DNA of 64,000 bases from Stercorarius parasiticus (GCA_013396915.1 VWZL01005158.1:192622-256621), one strand, 5' to 3'; counted from the stretch's first letter, positions 1 to 14,869 are shown. Made by a program: numbers and translations. Notes: generated by a model not told the origin, from the letters alone.

Positions 1-3000
1 GCAACAGACGTAAAAGCATACCATTTTTCACTTTAAGAGAAACTTAGGAGTCTGCTATCTCTATTTCTGATATTTATTTTTATATTCCTACATTTCTTTA
101 GTTTTCCTTTTCTTCATGTTTCTCTTTGAAAGGGAAAGCAATAGCCCACCTTAAATTCACACCTTGGAGTTCATTCTTTTAAAGTAATTCCAGTGAGATT
201 CCTGGAGAAACAGTTGCATTAATACCAGAATTTAATTCACGGTTTTATTTTTTTGCTTCACCTTATTTAAAAGGGAGTTTTCTGGACCTGGCTATCTAGA
301 ATGTTTGTGGCTTTGAGGTAGCAGCTGGTGCCCATTCAAACCTTTCAGAAATACAACAAAGACCTCATGAAAATCCTGTAAAACTGAAATGCCAATGAAA
401 GCTCTCCACCACCACCACCATTTTCCACAACTGTTTTATGTTCAGATAAATATTGGAAATGTTGGCTATCTCTAACAATACCATTGGACTGAGCGTTTTT
501 ACAATTGTTGATTTCTGTATACAGAATCCTATCACTTAGCACTCAAAACTTTCTTGCTGTTGGTTGGAAACCCCATCTGTGCTCTGAGCAAGCCCCGTTC
601 CCTGAGCTGTTTGATTCACCACAAAAGATTAAAATGCTGTGCTCCAAGCTGCACAGATAACATTACGAAAAATGCAGAAGATAAAATGTCACCCAAATAT
701 CACTCATCCTTATACATGCTTTAATTGAGCCATCTTGCCATTCTGACAATGTTAAAATTGTAGGCTCACCTTAACATAGATCAATGAAATTTTCTGAAGG
801 TCTAATCAAATTCAATATAAAATTGAAAGAACTCCTGTTATTTTGAACAAAGAAAATGAGGATGAAAACTTTCAACTGCCCTGAGAACATTGCCAAACTC
901 AGAAATAGGAAAAGCCTATTAATTAAGAATTATTAGCTTAGATGCTACAGCTATTTTATCTTTTCTCATCTATCCATTCATTTGAATCATATGGTACAGA
1001 GTTCTTTATCTAACTTCGCACTAATAGAGAAACACTGAAGGAGTAATGTAAATGTAAAAATAGCTCCCGCAACGCATTCATCCCCATTGCTGCTTTCAGT
1101 AAAAAAAAAGGAAAATCACCATCAATAAACAACAGACTCAGTCCTATAGTAAGGAACCAGAGAATAGAGCTGCTATGTTTTCTTGTCTGTAAAATGACAC
1201 TAGAGTTGGCTGGGTACAATGTGACTTGGAATTAAAGTAAAATAATCTGCATGCACTTCAAAGCAGCAATAAAACCTCTTAATTTGTACCTAAAATATAG
1301 ATCTTGAAATGAAATTCTACATTAATTCCTACTCACTGACAGAATGGACACTGGACCATAATTTTAGCATTTCGTGAAGTGCTCTGTATGTATACTTTCT
1401 CCTGCTTTCACAAAAAAAAGTAATCTTGTCTCTTGCCAGAATATTTGGCTTCAAAGTGTAGTTCAGTTGCTATGGGAATTGTATAAAACAGTTTGTTCTC
1501 AAGCAATTAAAACATTTAAAATAAAATAGTTACGCCAGCAATAATCACGCCTTTCTAAAAATGGATTAAAATTAACACCTTCGGTCCAAATATTGCTGAA
1601 TGCTGTGGTCCTTCCTAGTATTCAAACCAGTATCTGAATGCTGTAGTTAGTCTCTAATTTCTATGATGAGCAAACCTAAAAACCTGTATCTGAATAACCC
1701 TTAAATTAGGGATGTTTGAGGTCTGGAGCCTGATCAAGTCGTACACTTTGTGGTTTGGGCACCATCTGTATTCCCTTCATGTCTATCTGCTCTGTGGATG
1801 CACTTGTTTTTAAATGCTCATTGCTTTGTACATTGTACATACTCCCAGGGCACAACTCGGGGAGGCCCACCTGCGGTACTGCTCAGCCAGGAGATGTGAT
1901 GACCATTCTGAAAGCTCTTCAAAATGCCGGCTTTTCACTTTTTTCTTTATCTCCCCCCACAGCTATTCCAACAAGAAACTCTGAATCTTGTAGTAAATCT
2001 CCCTGGGCTACAGGACGAGGGATGTTCCTTATGGGAAGGTGCCTAATTAATCACCAAAGAGACAGAGAGCTTCCCGCCTTGCTCCACCCTTGGCAAAGTT
2101 CATACCCAAAACCTGAATGAACCATCAAGACTTTTCGATCTCTCTACCAGCAGTGGCTAAGGTAAAAGTTAAAACAATTCAGACGTGTCCTAAAATGAAA
2201 ATCGATCTACTGGCATTTCCTTCAGTGGATGACGCTTCAATGGCTCAGGCAAAAATGAGACACACAATTTGTAATTCAGATGCTTTTGGCAAACCTTCAG
2301 CTCCAGACACCTCAGGGCTTTGTCCAGCCTAAGAACACAGAAATACAATACTGCACATGGAATTTTATAGGAATAATGAATATCCTTCATTTTACAAGCC
2401 ATATTTACAAAAGAGAGTACAGTTAATCACAGCACTCAGAAATTAGCTCTTTTCTCCAAGACACAAATCACCTCCACTAGACCCAGGCAAGAAGCAGCTG
2501 CTTGAATGGTGTGTGGAAGGAAACTCCTCTGAACCTTCCAAGGCAATCTTGGTACGGGCAGGGATGAAATGTGTGGCAGAGGACGTGTGGGTGCCTGGCA
2601 GCTGCTGATCCATGAACATCTGCAGCCTTTAGTGTCACTAAGATAATAACTTCAGACTGGAAAAAAAAAAATTAACAGGAAGGAACAGGGAAGAGCCGGT
2701 TGTCACATCATGACATACGTGAGATTAAAAACTTGCTGTACTTTATTTACGTATAAGCCTAAATCTTCTACACCTGCAGGCATACAGGTATAACTCTATA
2801 AAACTTTATTATGAGTGAATTCAAGAAAAAAAGTTTTAAATATTTCAAAGTGGCTGTTCTATGCATTTCGGGTAATACTGATGACAAACAAATAGCCTCA
2901 TTCTACATGGCCATACTCAGCATACACATTCGTCAGCTGCTTATTCTCAAGCACAGATTGTTCAATATATATAAAATGAAAGTGCACCTCAGAAAATTGT

Positions 3001-3964
3001 TAAGATATAGATGGAAAATGTATTACTTCATGAGTACCCTAACAACTGTTCCATCAATGCACCTTCTTCTCAGGAAAACCTCAAGGTATCACAGGGACAT
3101 TTATAACTTTAACAGTCTTTGATCAGGAAAAAAAAAAATCAAGAAGGGTTATGTTCAGCAAGAGATCCGTAAGCATTAACAAAATAGATGATCCATAAAT
3201 CTGTGACAAGTAGTGTGTGATAGCTACGTCTCTTCTGACACGAATTAAAGTCCAGGATCCATTATCAAAGGGTCGTCTAAACTATTTCTAACTCCTGTCC
3301 CCACCTCAAGCTATATTTTTCCCTCCTTTGCTCTGAAGCCACAAGTCTGGAGGGTTCTCAATGTGAGCTGTACCTATGTCAAAATCACTTCGCACCCGCA
3401 AGAAAATTTTTTAATATGAATTGGGCTTTAAAAAACTTTACCTTGATTTAGTGAGAATATAAAGTGGGGCCATAGTCAATGTGTTGTTTGTATGCATCGC
3501 AATGAATACTGTAACCTGAAGGATATCTGCTACCAAGGCAACATTAAGTACTAACACACATTCAAAGAGCTTCCAAAGAAGCTCTTTATTCAAGGCAGTT
3601 TTTAAAATGAGCAAAGCAATGTCATCTAGCAGCAGACGTTCAAAATATATATAAATATACAAGCCTTTTAGATAAACACACTTCCAGGGAGTTTTTTTGC
3701 TGCAAGTGATAAGTTACCTCACTACAACATTGTCTGCTGTATTTTATTGCTTTTCAGGAGACACAAGTCAACAGTGAGAGTGAAGCAATTTAGGCCTGGA
3801 GTCGGCCCCAAAAGAAAGGCAGTGGGGACACCGCTATTTGCAGTCACACAGTTCAACATAAAATTGCAACACACTTTTATTTTCATTTACTAAAGAAGTC
3901 TGTGGAGCTGCTCCTGTAATTTCAAATCCAGTAGCTTCCCTTGTGCCATCACTTTAAGAAGGAT

Positions 3965-4004
3965 GAAAAAAGGAAAAAGAGAAAAAAAAAAAGGAAAAGA
4001 AAGG
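3965..4004 (+). repeat. Purine-only A/G-rich tract
   Basis: Forty consecutive purines, mostly A with scattered G, directly follow a short T-free AG stretch and end at a TAACC. It is low-complexity sequence. It could be the decayed poly(A) end of a retroposed copy, but no parent transcript is recognised upstream and no target-site duplication is evident. Confidence 0.7.
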
Positions 4005-4587
4005 TAACCATAGATTTTATGGGATGACAACTGGTGGCTGAGCTACTGGTTTATTGGCTTTGAGTGCAGGATCCGTTACAGATACCTAAACTGCATTTTA
4101 CCCATAAACTCCGTTTCAACAGCATTGTAGCTAGCAGACTCTGCAGGAGACAATGGGAGCTGGTTCATGTCCAGGGAAGCTGGGGAAAGGTCTCCTGGAA
4201 AGCTGACCGTGGCATAACCGCTAGTGTGTGTTATCTTCCAGCATAATCAGACCTTAAGCTCAGGGAGACTTTCCTTCCTTAAGCAACTGGGAAATCACAT
4301 CAGAAAAGAGATTAAAGTGCAGGTTCTCAGCCTCTTTTCTCTCCTGCCATTTTGGCTGAAGCAATCTCTTTGGATGACTCGATGTCATATAATACACTCA
4401 CCAACTGCCTTAAAAAAATAAGCAGCTTTTGCGTACAATGGGACGTGTGTGTACAGACCTGCAAAACCACAGATGGAAAACCAGCCAGCTATTCTTCAAA
4501 CCTAAGTGAGTCCTTTCCTCACAAAATCTTCTTAAAGCCCCTTCCAATCATTATTTAATTTTACTAAATTTTGCAACATAACCCTTC

Positions 4588-4705
4588 GCAATATCTCTAT
4601 TTAGCAGCTGGAAAGACTGAGGGATGGGGAAATGAAATGTGCCACCTAAAGGGGCTACGTACGCCAGAGGTCTGGGTTGCTGTCTTGACCCATGCGCTCT
4701 AGCTG
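4588..4705 (-). repeat. MIR-like ancient SINE fragment
   Basis: The segment runs through degenerate versions of the antisense MIR core: a TTTAGCAGCTGGAAAGACTGAGG-like stretch that resembles 'ttttacagatgaggaaactgagg', then words resembling the 'aagtgacttgcccaagg' and 'gaacccaggtctcctgactc' parts of the family as it appears in amniote genomes. Divergence is high, so family assignment (MIR versus another old tRNA-derived SINE or an old CR1 relative) is uncertain. Confidence 0.35.
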
Positions 4706-7539
4706 AGAGCTACAGGTAATCCTCCTCCCGTGCATTTTCAAAGTATGAAAACCCAGTAAAGAGGAACTACAAAGTGCTTCCAGTTTTCGAGGAAATGGTT
4801 AGAACTGTGATTCTCCCAGTGTGCCCAGTGGGAGATAGAGGAATATTTTCACCCATCTCAGCAGCTGATGAATTTTCCCACAGAACTTCTAGGGAATTTA
4901 GATGTCTTTCCAAAGCAATAAAGCCTGAGATTTTTAATACTGACATGTTTCTGTTTCTCTTAGAAAAATCCCCTTGGCCCTTGAAGGTTACGTTTAAGCA
5001 ATAGATATTCTACAGGCAAAAAGGCAGTTTCCCTTCAAAAGCCGCATTTTTGGAAAGACCATGTGCCCACTGCATTATCTCCCTTTGCTTGTGTCCAAGC
5101 TTTGATCTCACAGCTTTTCATCCTGGTGCCGGGAACGACAGCTCTTTGGTGCATCCCGAGACCTGTGTCTGCCTGGCGCACATTGTTCCCTATCAAGCCA
5201 CTGCAGGGCCATCTCTCAGCGAGCATCCTTGATCCATCGAAGGCAGGGGCTCTCAGGCAGCCACTCTGCTAACAGAACCTGTTAACGAGGAACTCCTGGC
5301 ACACGATGGGACAGAGATGTTTCACATTCCAGCCTTTGATGCCTTTCGGACCTTAGCTGAAAGACATGGTGTCTTTAGACACGGTGTAGAAGGGATTCTA
5401 CAGGCAAGGGAACAGACTGAAAAAGCAACGCGGTTGTTTAACAAATTAAAGGAGGGGAAGTCTTATCCCAGACCGTTTGGAAAGAGCTGGAAATGACAGA
5501 CATTATTTTAAAATTTGTCCACTTCTGTTTTGTCTCCCCTTTGCAAAAGCATTGTTAGAAGAGAGATGATTGTGGTCGAACGTATGGGCCAGACATTCAT
5601 CAAACATGTAGGTGTACGACATTTCCCATGTATAGCAAAGGATGTTAAAGCCTTTATCTCCATTCAAGTACCTACTTCATTAACAAACCTCTGCAACGCA
5701 TTGTCTTGAGATGTGATGGAATCTATGTCATTAAACATGAAAAACAATTAATAAACCTGTTGACTGTGTGACCGCTAAGGGTTTTTGCAGCACTATTTTG
5801 TATTATTTGCCATTTGCAAACACAATGTCTGTTTGAAAACCTTAAGGTAGGAGACATCTGGTACTTTAAGAAAGCATTTGGTTTTGTTACCTGCATACCT
5901 ATTCACCCATGTGAAGAAGAAAACAAGACTTATTTACTGTAACAAAAGAAACGCCTTGAGAGATCTTCAGTTACTTGTTAAAACAAAGAGAAAAATGAAT
6001 AGCTAATTAGCCTTATAACGACTTATTTTCTACCCCCTCCCTACCTTATTTTAAATAAAACCTGATGATGCAAAGTATTCCTTGGCTTCTTGCTCTGTAA
6101 CCAATCGGCTCTCTGTGGAAAGAGCTTCTTTTTTTATGGCTATGTATTAAAAGTAAACCAGCCCATGCCAGGTTTGGATAAAAGGCTATTTATTTTCAAC
6201 CAATTTGATAGCTGCAGTTTTCAGTAATTGAATTTTCTGTGGTCAGAGAAGCAGTAATCTTAGAAACCAAATAAATATTTTTTAATAAAATGGAACACTG
6301 AGAAACCCTATAATAATGTCAAATATGTAGCCACTTATGGATGGATAAATATTTTAAGAAATTTACATCTCACCCAATGCTTTAGGCCTTAAGCTTCCCT
6401 GGAAATTTCAAACAACACTATTTTATTTTGGGGAGGGGACGTGGGGGGAATGGAGTGTATTTAGATAAAGAGCAAAATACTAATCCTTCTGTTTGCAGCA
6501 GGTTTTATTTCCAATATTTATGCAGCGGTTGCTAGTTTAATCAAGAAAAGAAAAATCAAAATACATTTTCTCAAACCCTTTCAATAGCATGTTCCAATTC
6601 ATATGATGCAGGTTGTACTGCAGTTACCCATGCTTGCACAAAAATGAGCAACTCAGCCACCACCACTCTTAAAAACCTCTGCAGAGTTAGAGATGTGTAT
6701 TACAGCCCCGTCCCCACAACAGAAAATAATGATGAACCTTTGGGAGAAAAACAGTTTTTGGTGAAGCCTCTTGTCTTCTGACAATCAGAACATGCATTTG
6801 AATGGACACTTGTACACAACGGTTTGTGGAAACTGGGGGCACTGGGAGAGGTTTCACTCAGAAATCCCTCAGCAAGTGATGAACAAGAGAGGAAGAAAAC
6901 AATGAGATACTCATTTATGTCATGTATATCCACGCAATAAATTACACTTAGAGATCAGAACACAAATCTGAGCGTTCCCCTTCGCTTTTGTCCAAAGTTT
7001 TGTATCTGAAGAGGTTACTGCCTGCTAAACACTGGTGAAGGTACTTACAAACAGTGCTTCGTGGAGGGAAGCTGCCTCTGCTCTCAGTACACTGGACCCC
7101 CAAGAAGTCTACATTTATGGGACACCTAGACCCAGGGGCCTATGCCATCTCCAGTCCTAACCCAGTTCTCTGCTGCCACCAGCCAGCAACCACTTTGCAC
7201 AGTTATCCCTGATAACTTTGCCAAGCTCCTTGTCCAAACTTGGTGTGTCTTCCTTTGATTTGGGGTCTCTTGCTTTCAGGACATATTTATTTTCTAAAAA
7301 AAGTGACAAGTCATCATGGAATAAATGAGTTGCAATGGTATGCAAAATAGAGACAGCTGCAGAGACAGAAATTGCATTTCCTGCAAGATGCAGTTGCGTT
7401 CCAGAGCTTGATATTATTGTTCTCTTATGGTGACACCTGCTGGCAAACGCAGACTCCTGTAACAACTTCTGGAAAAGGATCAATTGCAAAATTAATTGGG
7501 ATTAGTGAATACAGCTCGGGTTTTTTTGTGAAATGATAC

Positions 7540-7785
7540 ACAGGAAAGTGGAAAGAACTGGAATTATTCAACCCAAGTAAGAAAAGACAGAAGGAACATA
7601 CACCGGGTCTTCAAATACATGAAATGCTTCTACAAAAGGGAATAAATTGCTCTCCATATCCACGGTATAAGACACAATGAAAGATCGATGCATAAACTAT
7701 TGAAGCAACAAAGATTTGAGTAAGATCTCTGTTTAGTAAAAGGTTCCTAACTGTGAAGCTAATGCTGTGAAACCTCCTTCAGAAC
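7540..7785 (+). mobile_element. Degraded CR1 LINE fragment
   Basis: Several blocks occur in the order expected for the C-terminal end of CR1 ORF2: 'aagaactggaattattcaaccc' (framework of the LFSLEKRRL region), 'cttcaaatacatgaaatg', 'aattgctctccatatccac', and 'ggttcctaactgtgaagc'. This is the portion encoding the last part of the reverse transcriptase protein, before the 3' UTR. The reading frame is destroyed by substitutions and indels and the 3' tail is missing, so it is an old, inactive copy. It is recognised by pattern and not by alignment. Confidence 0.6.
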
Positions 7786-10700
7786 AACTCTGCACACGGA
7801 GCCTCACAGGTTCCAGTTATACTTTTTCTCCTTCCAGCATGTATGCGTGTTCAAACCTGATTGATCCATTATTCAATTAGACCCGTCTTAGTTCGAATAT
7901 AACCACCACTTTTCAGTCTGCATCTTCTTTTTTTTTAATTTTAAATGTCGATGAAAACTGAAACCCAGGTGGTTTTCAGCATGACACTCTATGGAAATCA
8001 GGTATGAAATTACCTGTTTATTAATGATGTGTCAGGAGAATGACACGCTAACAGCCAGCTCCAGCACTGGTAGTGCTAATGTAGAAATAACAACCATGCA
8101 TTATACACAATATGTATTCTACAAGGCTGTAACTTTGCATCCCTAGAGACACAGCTGAAACCCATATGTTTTATCTCAAAATTTCAATCCCAGAGAGCAA
8201 TGATTCCAAAATGGAAGTTAAACATATGCTTGGTCACTATTTTGCTGTATCACCTCCTTGGGATTCACGTGTGAGTGAACAATTGGCATCAGATGTGCAA
8301 AGATTTCGAACGTCATTAGTCAACGCTCCAGGCATGGAAGAGCACTGATGGCGGGATGGGGTTTTGCAAGGACGTATCACATTCCATAGCGTTTCAACAA
8401 GAATCACCGTTAGCATCTGACCTGGCACAGAGATGCAGCATTCTTCGTGTCACATATAAAGATTATTATTTCACTATTAAAAAATCTGAATTGTTTCCAC
8501 AATATTGTCCACCACATCGAACAGAGTGGAAATAAACCATAATTCACAGTAGATGTCAAAGTAAATCTTGTTCGACTGCAAGATCCGTGAAGAATCTTCA
8601 GTACATTTTCCAATGAGTTTATCTCCCTTACAATAAGGTTCATATTTCCTTCTCTTTCTTACTTCTGCAAAATTCTTGGGATAATACATGGGTCTGTCAG
8701 CATGGAACCAGAAGGACTAGGTTTGATGAAAACTTTTACTAATGATGTATCATGTAAATAGCCACTGTGGATTGTTCTGTTATTGCCAAAGAGGAGCTTC
8801 TTTTTCATGGTTGGAGAGCTTATGCTCCAATTTTTAGTCTTCACAAGTACCTCGTAACATACAGTATCAAGAACAGTTACTAACAGTTTTTCCAGGAGAT
8901 GGGGTCTTTGTTATGGAGGCTTCGTTTTACAATATTTTCCTTGTTCAGTAAGGAAAGATGAGTCTTTGAGCCGATTTGCTGGTGCAGCTCTGGGGCATCA
9001 TGCAATATTTATATTCTGTTAATCTTATAGCTTTAAATGAAAGATGGAGGAGGCCAAATCCAACCTTCATATAAATGCCATTGATTTTGGGTTCTAACAG
9101 CATTGGATTCAGGCCAGTATTTTCCCTTGCCTCACTCTTCGCCTTTCAGAATATTTGTGGAAATGAGTAACAGGGTCATTTGGTATTCAGCCCTGGATAT
9201 GAATTATAATCTTGGTATAAGCTATATAGAAATTTAAAAGGCAAATTTTTCACCTCAGAAACACACTTTTCTTCACGCAGCCAGAAAAGCCGGTGCCAGA
9301 TTCAGTCCATGGCTTGCAGGAAAGCAAGGGAGCACACACACATTTGCACACGCAGACACGCACCGATGGCTGATGGAGGTTTAGCAGGCCCTACTTCAAA
9401 ACCAGAACAAAACGACAAAGTATTCCACACTGAGTAAGGGGGACAGCTTGGAAATTGTTCAGGAACCTGAGGGGGTTCAGAAGATTGGCATAATCAGGTA
9501 CATAAATTTACATAATATCTGCATCAAAAATAGAAGCAGGCCACCTTTACGTTCTCCTGTATCTTTATTTAATAAGGGCTATAATGCAATTAAATGACTA
9601 CATACATTCAACATTTTTTCTCTGAGCCATTTCCTGGAGTGATTGGTTTCTGCCCCCTTCAGAGCTGTGAGTACAGTAAGGCAACAGAGGAGTTAGGCAG
9701 GACCTATTTCATCTGCCCGCAGCAGGCACTGTACCTGGGAGGTTACCCTGCCCTGAAGGATATGTACTTACTGGGGAGGTGGTGTAAGACCTTCAATGTT
9801 AAGGAACACATTTCTGTTTCTTGCCATTTGATGACCTAGTAATCAGACAAGACATACAGAAACATCCTCATCCTGCTAGATCTAGTTGCCTTAATATTCC
9901 TGGACATATTAAATCTCAGTCTGAATTGGTGCTTGACTCTGACCTCACCAGCTCCTATTCAGGTGATAAAAGCCTGAACCAGAGTGACTTCGCCTGGGTT
10001 TTAGGGTCTCGAGATCAATGCTGAGAAGGGCAATATTGGTCATGCTACACAACCGGAACACAAAAGACTGAGGTTCAGTGCTGTGTGAAAGTGTCCAAAC
10101 CATCCGAAATGGACCTCTACACCCCTGACACCTCCATCACACTGTTCCTTTTAATGTTTGAAATTGATTCCCCCCTCCAGCTATGTACAGAGTACCTTAA
10201 CACAGTCTTTTCTGCTAGGTTCTCTCTCCTCTCCTCATCTCACAGCTCTACATTCCTTTTATCTTAACTTCAACTTATTTCATCATTGCCAATCTAAAAT
10301 ATCAAGAAATGCCACGTATTTCCTTTTCAGCTTTTTAAGAATGAAAATCCAAATGTCTCTTCCTGAGGCAGAAGGAAAGGAGACAATGTCAGATGTCTCT
10401 CAGCTCTACTCTGAGGTCCTTCTCTATTCTTTACCTCCATGCATCCATCAGCACGGGCACTTCCACGACTGGTCTATGAAATGCAGTCTTTCCTCCAAAG
10501 CATTCCTTCACCCTCTCATCTTGCATAACAAGTAATTGCTTGAGCGTAGGGCAGCCAGAACATAGACTAGAGTTAATGCAGTGCTGGTATGCTCAGACAC
10601 TAGCACATTCTATCACCCTGTATTAAATTTGCAATTGATCCTCCAAGCACGAGTCTCTTTCAGCTTGCACATGAGCTCAATGCCCAGACATGCATGATAT

Positions 10701-11825
10701 AGGATTAGTAAGAGTTTTGCATTATGTTCTCTGAACAGAAATGGTCACGGTTTGTGGAGGTCCCCTTGAGGAAAACTTTTCTACCCACACTCCCCAAGTG
10801 TGCTCTGAATTCAATTCTCTAAAAAACAAACCAAAATGCTCCTCGGAAGCACACAAAGGAAGGATTTTATGCCAACGGTTAGCTGGATGTATTGTTAACC
10901 AGGTACAGATTCTTCCCCTCATGAGGATATGCTACATGATCAAACGATTAGGCACAGGGATGCTGTGTATCAATTTAATTCGCCTAATGTTTCCTGTGTG
11001 TAACTGCTTCCCCTATAAGTCCGTAATTACCGCAGAAGCATCTCCTGGCTGTATGCAGAGTTGTGCATAAAAGATGATGTTTGTTCATAACAATTATTCC
11101 CCTTTTCCTCCACGGAAAAGATGATGAGTTGAAAGCTTCTTAATTTCTTTTTTGAATTATTGTGGGTACTATTTTGAAGTAGCTCCTGTATCTGACTAGA
11201 AAAACTGCTGGGCCACGGATTAAACAGACCTCCAGTGAGCTTTTACTTCTTCATTTGCTGAGCTTTCTGGCCTCCTCTAAAACAACAATGGCATCTATTC
11301 CTCAGAGGGAGGAGGTGGATAAAAAGAGAAGAGCCAGCACCTAACTAATTTTAGCAAGTACAAAAGGAGACTCCATGCCAGAGGAACATACAGCATTTTT
11401 AGTTCACCTTAAACTCTCCCCTTGGCATTTCAAGCCCTATTAATAAACAAAACAAACTTGTTTCAGAAAACAGATGAGTAAACATCTTTGGTGTCTGTAC
11501 TCTATTACTGATTCACCTTCCTTCCTCTCACCCACCACCCCAGGCCTCCACTCTTTGACTCTGAATATTTTTATCATTAAGGCAACAGCGCTGGGACATG
11601 TTGTGGTAAATATCCAAAAACAAAACATGTGGGAAGGTCAAATAGCGTTTCCTCAGCAGCATGGGACCTCGCCATTCACTCTCTCCTTGGAACAAAACCC
11701 CCTGTATCGTAATGCTGAGGAAAGAGAGCAGGGGAGAGAGAGGCAGAGTCAGGCTGGCACCAAAAGTATAATTTAGTGTGCAGGTATTTGATTTGATAAA
11801 AAACCTACCTTAATTTAAAAAAAAT

Positions 11826-11857
11826 ACATATATGTATGTATATATGTGTATATATAA
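11826..11857. repeat. TA/TG-rich simple repeat
   Basis: An alternating purine-pyrimidine stretch made of TATG, TATA and TGTA words, about 32 bp, follows a short A-run. It is imperfect. It is a possible microsatellite and would be expected to be polymorphic only if purer alleles exist. Confidence 0.7.
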
Positions 11858-12254
11858 TAGGTTCCTGACAAGGTTGTAATTCATTGAGAGGGGCCAGGCC
11901 TACAGTTTGGGTTTGACATGTCACTCCAACCTAAACCATGACTGGTTTTACGTGATCCCCTAAGAGGGTAGCATGTTGCAGCTGGCAAAAAAATAAACAA
12001 ACCTGAGCTCTGTGCTAACAGATTTTTTTTTCTTTTTGATTAATGCCACAAGCAAAGGAAAAACAGCGACATACTTGTGAATCTAGGTTTCATTTGGCCC
12101 CTCCACACTTGCAGCAACAGCGTCCTGCTAAGGAGACGGACAGTGGGAAATACGTAGCAGACAGGCCTAGAACAGGCAGGATGGGAAAGGACACAAACGG
12201 TAGCTCTGAGAGCTTTTTTCGGTGACAGCATCTCACATGCACATGCATGACCCT

Positions 12255-12277
12255 CTTTTTTTTCTTTTTTTTTTTTA
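12255..12277. repeat. T-rich low-complexity tract
   Basis: Two T runs separated by one C, about 23 bp in all. Read on the minus strand it is an A-rich tract. No recognisable retrocopy lies next to it. Confidence 0.7.
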
Positions 12278-14869
12278 AATTCCCAGGGATATCTGTGCCT
12301 CTGCTGATGAGCTGCTCAGGAATACCTGGCATGATTCATGTGCACCAGTCAAGCTGCATTTTTTGGTATCACTCATTAAATTTGGGGTTTTATTTTAAAA
12401 CTTCTCCCTTGCTCTGAAGAGTCAGAAAACCAAAGATATTCCTCTTTAAAACAGTATTTTCTGCTCTTGGATGACCCTGGCTACCTGAGTGGGGTTTTTC
12501 CAAATTCTTTCTTCAGAAACAAACATATTTAGACTTTACCCTGTCTTCACTCTCCACTGCTAGGCTGCAAAGTACCACCTCACGTAGGAGGAGAGCTTAG
12601 GGAGCCTGGAAACTAAATGAACTCAATTACGAGTTTAAATACCTGTATTTTCCGCTAGCATGACTGAACACACTGCAGAGAGGACACCAGTGATAGGGAG
12701 AAGACACTAAACCAAGTCCACCCTTTTGCTCCCAAGCAAAGCACACAGACTGCCCCCAGTTTACACATAACCTCGGTCCCTTTTTTAACTGGTGCATGGG
12801 AAATGACTTAATTCCCCACAGTGGACTCAGCCCTGTCTCTGCACAAATCCTTGAACTCCAGGCAAGGCTCTGTGGTTTCTCCTATTGTTTTCAGTTTGTT
12901 TTTCTTTCCAGCAGAAACATAAAGCTACAGTGTTGGCTTTGCAAGTATAGATGACAAATACAGAGCATCAGACCTGCATGTTGCTTTCCACCTTGAACAT
13001 GTTAAATGTTTTAGCTGGATGCCTAATGAAACAAGGGTTATGTGCTAGTGGTGTATGGATTTCTTCTCCATTCCCTTCTATCCCCAAAATTTTTAATTAT
13101 TGAGTGATTTCAAGCAAGCCTATCAAGGAGTAAAGACTTTAAAGAGAAGCTTCCAACAGATTTCATTAAACAGGGAATCGGATAGGGGAGACAGCTCCCA
13201 AATGCTGAGGAGCCTCCCCTGCCCCCAAGGCATCAGAAGACACATTTAGAGGGAGGAAAACAGAGGGAGAGATGTTGAAAAGTAGCTTTCATTAAACCCT
13301 CTGCACACTAAACTACTTGTTTATTACTATGAGAATTTTTACATCCATTTCTCTGCTTCCAAGATCCTGTAGCTGAGTCCTAGAAACACATGGGGATTTA
13401 GCTTTATGTGCTCTGGTCCATAAAGTTAAGCATACACTTAGAAGATCCGGGTCTGAAATCTGGTATCATGCTGCATCCTTTCAGAAACAGAACCCAAAGT
13501 GACGTTTCAGCCCAGTTAGTTTCCACGACAACATCCAAATATAAATATCTGTGGCACAGCAAAGAAAAAGTGTGTCAGTGTTACTGTTTTCATGATGAAA
13601 GATAGAAATTTGCCAATAACCTTCAGAGCCTTAAATAGGAGGATTTTCCTTTTACAGTTTGTTGCCATACCAACATGGTGCAATCCTCCTACTACTTAAA
13701 ATCAGTGTGCACATACACACAGAGAGAAACACAGAAACAGATATTTTTTTTCCAGCACTTTTGTCCTTATTGCAGACATAAGCACTGATCTGCAGAACAG
13801 CAGCAGCAGCTCGGGTTCATGTGCCTAAGCTTTATATTATATAAGTCTAATATAACAGTGTGTCAAATGTTTGCTTTGGCGATACTGATTCCTCAAATCC
13901 CCTTTTTATACTAATATTTAAAATGGGAAAAGGCTTTAAAAGAATGGGCGCAAATTACCGGTTCAAAGGTTTTATTAGGCTTCCAGCTGAGCATTGCTTA
14001 TGCTAAGAATGAGGATTTGAAAAAAAGCAGTGTTTAGGCTGGTTTATTGGGGTTTATTTTCTCTAAGAAGCTGCTACTGCGATCCTGGAGGAGTGAAAGG
14101 AGCAGCAGAAGGTACAGGGAGCAACAAATTATCTTTTTCTCCTGTAAATCCCAGTAACTGTGATTACTTACAGATCATAAAGACTGACATCTAAACTATC
14201 CCAATTATGAAAGTGAAGGAAAATTCAGCTCAACAGAAATGAGATGGACTTCCCAACAGTAACAGCCACCACTAAAAATACTCCTTTTTCTACTTTTATA
14301 AAATATTTAGGAAATTCTGGGCAAACATTTTGTTGAAAACTCACAGTCTATAAAATTTCACCCAGCTTAGTTGTTAAGCTCGGGGAGATGGGAGTAAGAC
14401 ATCTGTGCAGATGGATGGCTGAAGATGCAGAATTAGCCTGTCTGGATTTTAAGGTATTTACACGAGGGCAGTTTACAGTGGTATGGTGATAATTTCCCTG
14501 AATTACTCTACTTTATCACTTTAAAGGCTTTATCAGCTCAGGAACAGTCCTGCGCTTGTGCAGCAATGCTGGCTCCCATTGAGCTGCTGTGGAGCACAGG
14601 TAGAGCAGGATGTGCTCGTACCTGTCTCTGTAGGGTAAGAGAAGGAACCCTCAGGCCACCCCACGCGGTGGCTGGGGTTGCTGGGAATGGCCAGCGCAGT
14701 TCATCTCTTCAACAGCGAGGCTGCTCTTCCCTTGGCAGGAGTTTGGTGTTAAACTGTTTAATATGCTGAAGAGAGTGCAAGTGTCATACAGATGTGCAAT
14801 ATGTGATACTGCACGGATCCTGGGAAAAACAGCTGGTGGACAGCACCCAGAACGCAGCCTGCTTCTGAT

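Larger units (their letters stand above)
1..7539. other. AT-rich non-coding DNA, no gene recognised
   Basis: No frame here has a recognisable domain, and the longest (about 100-120 codons) are interrupted, compositionally random and lack a convincing exon structure. The DNA is AT-rich with very few CpGs. The stretch 5.9-6.6 kb has many TTAATT/AATAAA-type words and few repeats, which is compatible with conserved non-coding DNA, but this cannot be judged without an alignment. It also contains a 40-nt purine run near 3.98 kb and a MIR-like fragment near 4.6 kb, listed separately. Intergenic or intronic origin is my inference. Confidence 0.6.
7786..14869. other. Non-coding DNA, no gene recognised
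   Basis: No frame of this stretch resembles a known protein. Low-complexity islands include an alternating TA/TG patch near 11.83 kb and a T-rich run near 12.26 kb. The region just before the CR1 (14.55-14.87 kb) is somewhat richer in GC. There is no CpG island and no tRNA-like or snRNA-like sequence that I could see. Confidence 0.55.

Noticed and set aside
2811..3122. 103-codon frame followed by an A-run
   Set aside because: Considered as a retrocopy, but there is no recognised parent protein and no target-site duplication.
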